In this document: in pieces, positions 51,201 through 62,095 of the stretch
How the letters are laid out: every line of letters begins with the position of its first letter
How positions within the stretch are numbered: the stretch's first letter is position 1
From: Impatiens glandulifera
Lineage: Eukaryota; Streptophyta; Magnoliopsida; Ericales; Balsaminaceae
Direction of reading: 5' to 3'
NCBI RefSeq assembly: GCF_907164915.1
Contig: NC_061867.1
Location: forward strand, 55,675,771 to 55,739,770
DNA: 64,000 nucleotides
Program-made: the position numbers and the translations under genes
Notes under the pieces: generated by a model
What the model was told of the DNA's origin: nothing
Seen by the model: only the letters and a program-made list of their open reading frames with translations
Databases searched by the model: none

Positions 51201-51939
51201 AAGTATTATAGGCAAACCATTTATGTTTGACCCAGCAATGGAAGGCTACGAGCGTGCATTTGTGGCCAAAGTTAGTGTCGAAATCAATACAAGTAGCTCT
51301 CCTCCAATCAAGCTTGAACTTAAATATAGACTGAGAAATTTATTTGACATTGGAATACAATACGAATGGAAACCAAATCGATGTATATAGTGTAGCACTT
51401 TCACACACGCTACGAATAAATGTCCAATCAATAATAATCTAAAATTAAAAGCCAATAACAACGCTCAAAAAGGCGGTATCAATGACTTTAACTAGGCTCA
51501 AGTTGAGAGAAATGTGAACAGGTCTGAACTTAACAACAATGAACGCACTAATAATGATAGGATGGGCAACCAAAATCAAGACCAGATAAGGGTAAGGAAG
51601 AAGATAGGAAAAAGAATGAAGTAGGTAAGGGTACAATCTGGCCCTACTAACGTTGATCCTATCGGTCATGTTTAGGGTACCAGTCCTAGGAATTCTGTTT
51701 TCTCAAGAATATGTCATGTTCAAAATGTCGGTTATGGTTAGGGTATCGGTCCTGATAAAGCTAGACATATCCACATTGGTCCTAGAGTTTCTCATAATGC
51801 TACCGTACCTAGCCATATTGATCATGTTAAGATTGGTCCTAGACTTGATGATCTTGATACTACTCAAGCTATCGGACTTGCTACTACCGGTCCTAACGAA
51901 AAAGGTTCTCTTTGCTAGTCCTAACTATATTGGTCCTGA
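48230..51939 (+). pseudogene. LINE ORF1 relic with DUF4283 and CCHC knuckle
   Basis: A long repetitive low-complexity N-terminal part (48371-49036 open for 221 codons; LVGSDKGLTNGFRLAGSEND at about 49640) precedes a DUF4283 domain at about 50800-51180: WFELPLEIEEKCVNAWEFVI, IKRTLMGQCESSG, then FKMYKWSDEL and LEQIWVNLKNVPPHL. Next comes an RVCVEV-like block, AFVAKVSVEINTSS, and EWKPNRCI, stop, CSTFTHATNKCP, a CX2CX4HX4C zinc knuckle in which one residue has become a stop codon. Plant LINE ORF1 proteins bind the element RNA in this way. Multiple stops and shifts make it non-functional. The ORF1 tail continues after the CACTA insertion at 57080-57858. Confidence 0.75.
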
Positions 51940-52324
51940 CACTACAACAAAATAGATCTACGGCGACGCTTAAAAACACTTCTGCCAACCCTTAAAAGCG
52001 TCGCCAAAAAATCACCGACACTTATTCTTGCGTCGCCATAAGCTGAGTGGGCGCTTGTTATAACGACGCTGATTTAAGCGTCGGTAAAATAAATTTAAGC
52101 GTCTACTACCGGTCCTGACGAAAAAGGTGCTCTTTGCTAGTCCTAACTATATTGGTCCTGACACTACAACAAAATAGATCTACGGCGACGCTTAAAAAGA
52201 CTTCTGCCAACCCTTAAAAGTGTCGCCAAAAAAATTACCGACACTTATTCTTGCGTCGCCATAAGTTGGGTGGGCGCTTGTTATAACGACGCTTATTTAA
52301 GCGTCGGTAAAATAAATTTAAGCG
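51881..52324. repeat. 222-bp tandem duplication of LINE flank plus CACTA terminus
   Basis: CTACTACCGGTCCTRACGAA occurs at 51881 and 52103. Each unit contains about 59 bases of LINE ORF1 and about 160 bases of the CACTA left end, so CACTACAACAAAATAGATCT is present twice (51940 and 52162). Because the unit spans the insertion junction, the duplication happened after the insertion. Confidence 0.85.
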
Positions 52325-53899
52325 TCGCCAAAAGTCTATAATTTTGAAAAACGATTTTTTTTTAATTTATTTTAACAATTTTATTCTAATTTTCATTTTT
52401 ATTTTTAATTTTAATTATTCATTGAAAAAGACATCTAAAAATAATTGCATAATCATTAGTGACATTTTTAATAATAAAAAAATTAACATAAATTCTCACA
52501 ACATCAAATATATTTCAAACAAAAAAATACAGCAATAGAGAACTGGAAATGAATAGGTTTCATCCACTTAATCTTTCTTCTTGGACATCAGCTTCTTCTT
52601 GGACCAAAACTTCTTTTTGGACCAAAGCTGCAATTATGTGAAAAAGGTTCTTAAAGAAAGAAAAATGGTATATTAATGTAAATTAAATCGACACAAAATT
52701 TGAAAAACAAAACCGATTGCTTCTTCATGCAATTGACATGCAATTGACAGCTCAAAGACGAAGACGAGCATATAACACATGAATCATTCCTTCTTCACAA
52801 TTAAACCGCTAAAAGGGAAATGAATTGATCTTCAATTATTGGAATCTAGATATTAAGATTGTTCATTACAAAATTTCAAGAATAAACTTATAGAATTCTT
52901 GAAGGTCAATATACCGATTTGAAAACACCATTTTAACCAAATATGAATATACATTGGATTATGTTTCACATGCCCTAAATGAGTGATATACATGACCTAA
53001 AATTCTATATAACCCAATTTAAGAATACATTTTATATCTAACTTTGTATCTAGATTATGACAAAAATATAAATAAGTTTTTCAGTTTAACAATGACTAAT
53101 CGATTTGTGTCATTTGAATAATCTTTAACTAATCCAAAAACTTTTACCTATTCTCTCGTCAATTAATTTATCAACCAAAATACTAATAAATGTTAAGTCT
53201 ATTCACCAAATAACCCAACTTTTTATAATTTCAATCCAAAAAAATGTCATCAATAGTTTATCTATATAAATCTAGACAAAAAAATAGTATTTTCAATGTC
53301 GAATTGGAAAAATAATAGCCTTGGAAATAAAAATATCTAGTTTAAAGATGTTTACAAATTCTATGAGACAATTCATATACAAAATATAGACTTGAAATAA
53401 CCAATAAAGATCATGAGACATAAGGTATAAACTATTTAAAGTAGAATACCTTAGTAAATCTACTTTAAGTCACTAATATATAATATTATTAATTATATAA
53501 AGATCGACAATAATAATTGTCGAATTTCTTTGATAATCATGATTAATAAGGATGTTTGGTGCACATATTTATCACTAACAAATATTTCTATAAACAATTA
53601 TCTCTAGCAAATATCATATATGTTAAATAGAAATATTCAATCAATCAACAATCAAACAAAAACAAAGATAGACAAGACAAACCTAAAATGGATTAAATCC
53701 AAAAATAGAACTTAGAATAAGTTCCAACAACAATACTACAGCCAGTCATCAATACTGTCAAAAGAAAAACCAAATATAGAGAATTAATTTTCCTTTTATA
53801 ATATTAAAACTCAAACATAAAAGTATAAAACTGTCATAGTCTTAATATAAAAAACAAACAAAATAATAAACATATAAGATATTCCTTGTCATATTGATT

Positions 53900-54180
53900 T
53901 TATAGAAAACTTTATATGAAAATTTTTGTATGCCTTCTCCAAACAAAATAATAAATCCGTACCTTTGCAACAAAAAAATTTTCCTTATCAACAGCCTTCT
54001 CCAAATAGAATGCTTGATGACCCAACTGAACATATCTATTCTGTTCCAACACAAATAGAACTTTCATAAGGACATATTTATGATCTTTAGAACAATTGAA
54101 AATAACAAGAAATAAAAAAATTACATCAACTCTAAGCATAGAACCTAGTTCATATTGTGCATCTGGATCACTCATGCTGC
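53900..54180 (-). other. Unidentified exon-like sequence inside the CACTA element
   Basis: On the minus strand this is open: MSDPDAQYELGSMLR is followed by a possible intron and then YVLMKVLFVLEQNRYVQLGH and KAVDKENFFVAK. The composition resembles coding sequence but I do not recognise the family, and it does not look like MLO. It may be a second captured gene fragment. Another unexplained open piece lies at about 56355-56270 (LKENVSLKFGHNNIPPIG followed by a donor-like GTAAGC). Confidence 0.3.
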
Positions 54181-54489
54181 AATTTCAACCAATAAAGCAG
54201 CCCCTCTGTTTAAAGTAGACAAACTACCCAGTTATTTGATATAACCATGTCAAAAAAAAACAATTTAATAGAAGAGGAGTTAATAATCAACTAAAAGGGG
54301 GAATGCAATTGTTATCCCTTAAAATATAAAAAAGGAAAAAAGGTAAAAGTTTAGAGTTTGTTATCACTTACACAGCTACACATGCCCCCAGGTGTATGAT
54401 ATTTAAAATGTAACTTTGATTAAAAAAAAGTATCTAGCTTGTGTATTTGAATTGTCAACCTCCATGGATAACTCAAAATTCTCCTTTGC

Positions 54490-55600
54490 CATATGCAATG
54501 TCTTTGGGTGATTTCCATTGCCATTTTTATCATAATAACTTGAAGCTCTTTTCCAACCACCAAGATTATCTGAAAATTACAGTGTAGTCCACAAATTACA
54601 TCTAAATTCATAAACAAGACAAGTTCATAAAAAGAGATTCTTTAATCCTTACCACTACATGAATCAATGATCCCCAAAACAATATATGTCATCCTGAAAG
54701 AATATTTTTATGAGTTCATAATTCATGTTGGAAAGAAAAGTCATAGCTATTCCCAGAACAATGTCTCACCATTAATATTCAGGAGCAAGAAGATCACAAA
54801 TGACGCCCACAAGACAGGACTGTTAATATTAAAAACAATAAAATTTTCAGCAAAATACGTATTTTTTAATCTAAAAAAGTCATATTTGTTTAGATAATAA
54901 CTTTACTCCTACAACTGTTTTGAAATCATCCTCCAATGACGTTTGGATATGAACCTGCACCAGTAGAACAAATGAAGATCATCATCATCCTCTCTCAATG
55001 AATTTCAATCTATAGAAGAAACACTTACACTTATGAAACTATTTCGCAACTTTAAATAGTCAGACTTAGTAACTGATTTGAAAAATTGTTGAAAGAAGCA
55101 TCCCTGCAACATATTGTTATCAATGGACCAGCCAAACCAATAAGAGATATAATAAATATGTCTTACAATATAGAAAAAGAATAGACTCCGACTGTAGAAA
55201 TTAGTGTGAGCTCGAACAAGTGATGTCTCGTAGGTAAGCCTGAATCGTGAAAGATCTACACATACCCGCAAAGAGAAAAAAAATGTAAATTTCAAACGTT
55301 TAATCAAAATTCCTATAATAATAATAATAATAATAATCCTACCAGTGGAAAAATCAAAGTCAGGGGAGGGGATGTAGTCTCCGATTCCCAATTTTTCCAA
55401 CTACGGATCTTGAAGATAAAATCAATTTATATAAGTTCATTCCTTTTGCAATATAATACAAATTTGGTTAGTTTGTGTTTATAGTTAAAATACCCTGAGT
55501 TCTGTAACTCCAATTGTGTAACTGCACTGTATAATATCATGAAACGGTGCATGATGAAGTCCACTTATAGTTATAAGTGGTACCTTTCCCTGTAGATGAT
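54490..55600 (-). pseudogene. Captured MLO gene fragment (about eight exons with introns)
   Basis: Minus-strand pieces match the MLO family in order. HRFMILYSAVTQLEL is at about 55560-55500 and KIRSWKNWESETTS at about 55405-55360. Then FDFST joins LSRFRLTYETSLVRAHTNF (55255-55167). GCFFQQFFKSVTKSDYLKLR spans 55103-55029 and VHIQTSLEDDFKTVVG lies at about 54953-54906. SPVLWASFVIFLLLNING ends at 54770, HILFWGSLIHVV spans 54693-54653, and IILVVGKELQVIMIKMAMEI ends at about 54510. MLO proteins are seven-transmembrane plasma membrane proteins that affect powdery mildew susceptibility. GT-AG introns separate the pieces, so genomic DNA was captured, not a cDNA. The first, N-terminal and C-terminal parts are missing, a frameshift lies in a C-rich run of the second piece, and a conserved Trp codon before HILFWG has become TGA. 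It cannot make MLO. Confidence 0.85.
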
Positions 55601-57858
55601 GAAGAAAAAATAAATCAATAATGACTATAAGTTTCTATGTTGGGGGCGGTGGTGGGACACTTCATTCTTCGACCATGATAGATAACTCATTCCAAATGTA
55701 TCACTTTTCTTCCTTTTAACTAATCTTACATCTTTAGTGTCTACGCAAAGAACACTTAGCAGCAAAAAACACATGTTAATGAATTGGGTCGAACTGAGTA
55801 TTAGTTTAAGAACTATAGATTCTCAGTTTCTAAGCTAGACATAAATGACTTGGTCTGTTCTATGTTTTTCTTTTGAACAAAAATAATAAAAAAATTGAGT
55901 TTTAAGGATAAAGAGAGCAACTGTTATCACCTACCCGCTTACCTTCTGCGCAAAAAGCCACCCCCTAGGACAGAAACAAACAAGATATTCAAAATTCTGC
56001 TTTAATCACAAGCTCCAAACAGTATTCTATAAGCAATGACCCATGTAGTACAATCGAGCAGCTATGGATTTCATAAAACAAATACAATTAGAAGAAATCA
56101 CTATCAATCAAACGTGGATCATGAAATAATTAAAAGAATATAAACAAGAGTGAAACAATTAGAAGAAATTAAAAAAAAAGTGAAAGATCTATACATACTG
56201 ACGAGATTTCTTTGAATCGATTTTCTCCGATCGTGTACTCTCAACAGAAGAAGATAAAAAAAGTGATGCTTACCTATCGGTGGAATATTATTGTGTCCAA
56301 ACTTCAATGAAACGTTCTCTTTCAGTTGTTCTTGTCGTTCTGTGCGTTGATTGCGATGTCCAAGTGATGGAGGAGTCGTAAGTGATTACCTAGTGAAGTA
56401 GCTCCACGAGGAAGACGTATCAGGAATAGAAAATGATGGTGATATAGATGATGATGATGATCTAGAGATAAGAAGGAAGAAAATGCCTACAACAGAGAGA
56501 TTGGGGAAAGTCGGTGATTAGGTTAGAAAAGGAATGGATATGTTCTAAGAAAATTAATTAGGTTTGGGCTTGGCTCTCTGTATAGAGAAAGGAAGATTTT
56601 AAATTTAAAAAAATATATAACTTCAATCTTTGTTTTTAAATATAATATAATATTTAATTAATTTATTTTTAGTTTATATTATTTTTTATTTTTTATTTTT
56701 TATTAAATTAAATTAAATTTAAATAATAATTAATTAAAAGATAGATGTTAATAAATTTTTTTAATAATGATATAAAAAGTTTAAAAATTATGTTATATAA
56801 AAAATAATAATTAAATTTTAATGTTATTAAAATTTTAAGTTAAATTTAATTTATAAAATTAAAATAGTGAAATAAAATATTTTTAAATTCAAAAATAAAA
56901 TATAAAAAATATTAAAATTTAGAATACTTAAATTATAATGTTTTAAAAAAGTTTATATATATAAAAAAATTAAAGGTAATTTGTATAAAGGTTGGCAAAA
57001 GTATTTTTTTTACTTTTAACCACGCTTAATATGCGTTGGCATATAAGGGTGGTTAAAAGTAGGTTTTGTTGTAGTGTGATACCAGCACAATTCCTATTAT
57101 TGTGGATCATACTATTGTTGGTCCTAACTCCACTAGTCCCAAACTAATCAAAGAACTAGTCTTGATGCAACTACAGGTCCTAGTTTTAATGTTTTTAGAA
57201 TTCAAATATCTATAGGACAGGGAATACTTGGCCCATATGATACAAACAAAATTGGGTCTGATGGTACTCCAATAGGTCGTGAGTCCACTCTTCACAATTC
57301 TAGGAATGCAAGAAGGAACCGAAAAAACAATGTCATCAGAATTTGAAATGACCTGATCCATGGGCTTAGAGTCACCTTTCAAGATAATGAACAGAAGAAT
57401 CCTGGACAAAAAAACATTGAAAAACTAACAAGAAATAAGGAAGATCTTAAGAATGGACTGGAAAATCTTGGATTTTGTGAAATTAAAAGATCAAGTGCAG
57501 ACGAAGAAAATTTGGTCTTGAATAAGGCAGTGAGCCTTGGTTTTAAAGTATGGCGAATTAAAATCGATAACATATATGAATCCAGTAGTGAAGAGGTTCA
57601 AAGTCAGAGAAGACCTACTAAAAAAGAACAAGCTGAAAATCAAAGACAAAGTAGAAAGATCCTGAATCTAGAAGCCACTAACTCTATAACGGGAGAAGAT
57701 GAGATCTATGTGAGGCAACCCTCACTCAATGACAATAGTATTCAATGTAATCAAGTTGTAGCCATTGAGGATAGCGAGGAAAGTGATGCTTACGATTTCT
57801 CTGATGAAGAGGTCCATGAAAGTCTAGAAAGTCAGGAACTCAACACTTATATCCATTC

Positions 57859-60782
57859 ATGAATATAGCGACATGGAACATAAGGGGACTCAATGACCCT
57901 CTGAAATGCAAAGAAATCAGGAGGATCATTGTGAACCAGAAGATCACTATTATGGGTATTCTTGAGACAAAAGTCAAAAGTTGAAACGTTGAGAAGGTTA
58001 GCAAGTTGTGTATTGATAGCAGTTGGGAAATTATTCACAACTCAAATGAAAAAACGGGCAGAATCTGGGTTATCTGGGATAACAAAGTTATTGAGGTCAG
58101 GGCTCTCTTTTCGAATGATCAAGCAATCCTGGTGGAGGTCAAAGACAGAATCACATGAATCGTGGTTAATCTTGCTATTGTCTATGGTAACAACTCAAGC
58201 ACTGATAGAAGGTTCCTCTAGAATTGTCTTAGAAACTGGATCGGTAGTGATAAATCTTGGGTTGTCCTCGGTGATTACAACGTAACCAGTAACGAATCTG
58301 ATCGTAGCCTAGAATCTTAAATAACTCGGGATATGATTGACTTTAATGATTGCATCAGAGGTATGGGTTGTATCGAGTCTACCAATTATGGGAATTTCTT
58401 CACTTGATCTTCTACGAGAGGGAATGAGCAAATTAGAAGAAGTAGAATTAACAGATGTATGGTAAATGAGAATTGGATTAACCAATTTCCGAGAATTCAA
58501 CTTCACGTTCTGAATCCAGGTATATCTGATCACTGTCCGATTAAATTGTTTTAGAAAAATGAAGAAAAGTTCAAAAGACCCTTTAAAATTTTCAATTTCT
58601 GGATGAAAAATGATAAATTCAAGGGTATTCTCGAAAGCGTATGGTCTACAGATGTCAAGGGATCCAACATGTACAGGGTTTTTGATAAGCTTAAACTCCT
58701 GAAGAATCATCTTCAAAACTTTGACAAGAAGAAGTTCAGCAATATCTCCAATAGAGTTGACTGCTAGAGAAGAACTGGAAGAAGTTCAGAAAAAGTTATT
58801 AAGGGATGATAGTGATAAATAACTCAATGAAACAGAAAGGGATGCGCTTGAAAATTTCAGGAAGCTGAGTTAGCTTGAAAAAAAATTCCAGGAGACTAAA
58901 AAAGAATATTGTTGTAGAATATATGATCCTTTATTGAATGGGTCACACCGTGGAGCAATAAAAAAAAGTTTTTACTTTTAATTAGAAATCAGACTTTGTT
59001 AAAAGTTTAACAGAGAGCTTTTGTATAAATAAAATTCATACTCTTTTTTTTATTAATACTAATTACCAATACCAAGATTTTGAAGAAAAATTGGATATAC
59101 TTGAAAAAACCTCATTCTCGCCAAAAATCAAAAAAAAAATCAGTTTAATGAGTGAACTTGATAGGGAATTAAAATTGAGTTTAAAGTTGAAAAAATCCTC
59201 TTTATTTTCCCAACAAAAAAAAGAAAAATAGAGTCAAAATATGAAAAAAAAAATTGAAATTTCTTTTCAATGCGATTCGAAGTAATGCAAATGTTGAAAA
59301 AAAAATTGATTGAAATTAAAGAAATAAATAAAAAAATACCTAGATGGTCATACAAATTAATCAAGGAATTAGACCAACAAGAAACAAAAAGTGCTGAAAA
59401 AATCAAGACAGAGCTGGCTCTCGTTGGGTGACAAAAACACAGCTTTCTTCTACAGAAAATGCAAGGCTTGAAACATGAGAAACAATATATACATGTTGAA
59501 GAATGATGATGGTGAATATGTTCAGGGTCAAAAGGGTGTACAAGATTTGGCTATCGATTTCTATAAGCAGCTTATGGGTATAAGAACGCAGTATCAAAGT
59601 CACCTGAATACCTTATATCAGATTATTGATAGGAAAATCTCTATAGAAGATAGTTGCAAGTTGATAAGGGTGGTCACGAGGGTTGAGGTTAAAGAAGCTC
59701 TGTTTAGTATTGATGGGAATAAAAGTCTAGGTCGTGATGGGTTTAATGCACAGTTCTTCAAAGACAATTTGTCGGTTATGGGTAATGACGTTACTGATGG
59801 GGTTTTGGGGTTTTTCAAGAACAGTAAGATGTTAAAGCAATGGAATACAACGGTCCTAATCTTGATCCCCAAAACTACAGTACCCGAGAAAGTACAAGAT
59901 TTCAGACCAATTTCCTACTGCAATGTGATTTATAAAATAATTTCAAAAATCATTTCTATATGATTTAAAAATGTCATAGGAAAAATTATAAATCTTAACC
60001 AATCTGCATTCATCCCCGGTAGGACAATCTCTCATAATATCCTTCTCATAAAGAGTCTTTTAAAAGACTATAGGAAAAAGAAAATATCCCTAAGAGTGGC
60101 TTTCAAAATAGATATCAAGAAAGCTTTCGACTCTATTAGATGGGAAGTCATTCAAAACTTTCTGGTTGTTTCTGTTTTTCCAATGATTTTTATTGATTGG
60201 ATTATGCAGTGCGTTTCATCATCCTACTTTATTGTTAGCGTCAATGGAGTCCACGGAGGCTACTTCAAGGGGGAAAACGGGGTAAGGCAAGGGGACCCCC
60301 TCTCTTCTTACCTTTTCGTAGCTATCATGGCGATTTTTTAGAGCATCTTCGCGATGTTCCGAAAGAATCGTCCATACATCTTTCACCCATTCTGTGAGGT
60401 AGAGGAGGTAACCCATTTATGTTTTGCTGACGATTTATTCATTCTAGCGCACACAGACATTGATTCTATTAAAACTATTAAGGTTGCACTAACATTCTTT
60501 TCTAAGGTTACATGTTTAACTATTAATGAAATCAAAACTGTGACATTTTATGGAGGCGTGAAGGACAAAATAAAGTAGGACATCTTCAACATCATGGGCA
60601 TCAAGGAAAGCAACTTTCCCGTAAGGTACTTAGGAATTCCGTTAACCGCGAAGTAGATCGAGATCTCACACTACAAGCTGCTGATTGAAAAGGTAAAAAA
60701 CACAATATCTGGTTGGGCAGCAAAAAAACTTTCTTATGCAGGGAGGATCAAACTTATCAAAACTGTGGTTATGGGTAGAGCT
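57859..60782 (+). pseudogene. LINE ORF2 relic: endonuclease and reverse transcriptase
   Basis: The start MNIATWNIRGLNDPLKCKEI is the apurinic-type endonuclease N-terminus. ILETKV (about 57960), WVVLGDYNV (about 58255) and a SDHCPI motif (about 58525) are its catalytic landmarks. The reverse transcriptase has EVKEALFSIDGNKSLGRDGF (about 59680), FRPISYCNVIYKIISK (about 59905), SAFIPGRTI (about 60005), FKIDIKKAFDSIRW (about 60100), GVRQGDPLSSYLF (about 60280), the catalytic box CFADD (about 60422) and YLGIPLTAK (about 60630). Stops, for example after TKVKS and before IFAMF, and indels inactivate it. It ends abruptly at about 60782 in LSYAGRIKLIKTVVMGRA, before the C-terminal zinc finger or RNase H part. 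Confidence 0.85.
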
Positions 60783-62095
60783 AGGAAATGGGTTAGCTAA
60801 ATACGAACCGACACGATCCAACACGATATTTGTACGGAACGACACAATACGATATTATCTCACTCGGGTCTTAGGTTGACACGATACAAGCACAAGACGA
60901 CACGGTCACGACACGATTATGAGTTTATACGATCAAAACACGGTTACGAGTCGACACGGACACGACACCAGTATAGACACGACACAAATATAGACACAAC
61001 ACGACACGAGTACGAGTATACACACGAAACGAATAGTCAAATGACCTAAGCTACCCACATTAACATTCTCTAAACCTATTACATTTTTATTCAATTAATA
61101 AATTATTTAATTTCATAAATGTAATATTTATAATTAAAATTAAACACACTAAAATATAATATTAAAATAAAATATTAACTTAAATAATATAAATTAAAAT
61201 AAAATATAAATAAAAAATAAAAAATTAATTATATGAATAAAAATGTGAGTCTATTAATAATTCTCTTCGATATTATTTTGTTAATTACATATTAATTTTT
61301 TAATTATTTATAATTTTAATTATTATTAATACATTAAATAATAAATATATGATAATAATTTTAATTTTAATTTTAATAACATAATAATATATATTTATAA
61401 ATTTTACCCACCTTTCTCACTTTCTCTCACATTTTCTTTTTCAAACTACCTACTTTTACATTAACATTATCAAATGGTCACGTCTCTCTAAATATATTTA
61501 CATTTTAATTAAATTTATAAATTATTTAATTTTATAAATATAATATATATAATTCAAATTAAATATACTAAAATATTAAAATAAAATATAGATCTTAAAT
61601 AAATTATATGAACATAATAATTATCTCACGTATTACTTTTATTAATTTACATATTATTTCTAAAATTTTAAATTATTTTAAAATTTTAATTATTATTAAA
61701 AACATTTAAACAAAATATATGATAATAATTTAACTTTGATAATATAATAATATCTTATAAATTTTACTAACAATATAATTTAATATATATAAATAAATAA
61801 ATAATTAATTAACATGAGTGTCAAGACATAATTGTGTTGACACAATAATAAAATCTAGTCGAAATAACACGAAGCACAAATTTAAATACGAGTTAGTACG
61901 ACACGAATAAACTCGTGGACACGAATAACACGAAACGAAAGAGTCTGTGAATCATAATATTTTGAGTGGGCCAAGACACGATACGACACACATAAGATTT
62001 AGACACGACACGATTGAGAGTCTAACACGACTTGCCCGAGTCGAATACGAACGTTTATGTACGATACCCAGGTCTAGTTTAAACTAAAATAAAAT
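60783..62095. mobile_element. hAT-like element rich in CACGA repeats
   Basis: The left end CTAGGAAATGGGTTAGC and the right end, read inversely CTAGACCTGGGTATCG, are imperfect terminal inverted repeats. Both subterminal parts (60800-61020 and 61850-62070) are packed with ACACGACACGA-type words in inverted orientation relative to each other, and the 850-bp centre is AT-rich without coding potential. It truncates the LINE. A second copy starts at about 63148 in inverted orientation and runs out of the window. Confidence 0.6.

Larger units (their letters stand above)
51940..57076. mobile_element. Complete non-autonomous CACTA element carrying MLO exons
   Basis: The left end CACTACAACAAAATAG and right end TAGGTTTTGTTGTAGTG are inverted, and TGA flanks both sides (51937-51939 and 57077-57079), the 3-bp duplication of CACTA elements. 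Subterminal AAGCGTCGCC/GGCGACGC words fill the left 400 bases, with diverged relatives near 57020-57060. No TNP2 or Transposase_24 coding sequence is found inside. Instead a captured MLO gene fragment lies at 54490-55600 on the minus strand. It would depend on transposase from elsewhere. Confidence 0.85.
47741..60782 (+). mobile_element. Decayed plant LINE (L1-like), split by a CACTA element and 3'-truncated
   Basis: ORF1 relics (48230-51939 and 57080-57858) and ORF2 relics (57859-60782) lie in the usual order. The nested CACTA at 51940-57076 divides ORF1 near its end. The element stops inside the reverse transcriptase-downstream region at about 60783, where a hAT-like element begins, so no 3' UTR or poly-A tail is seen. 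The 5' end is placed near 47741 only because coding-like composition starts there. The first 450 bases are GC-richer than the rest and have no assigned domain. Confidence 0.75.

Noticed and set aside
55005..55400. 131-aa minus-strand frame taken as one protein
   Set aside because: It is a read-through of two or three MLO exons and their introns. Splice sites divide it at 55255/55167 and 55103/55029.
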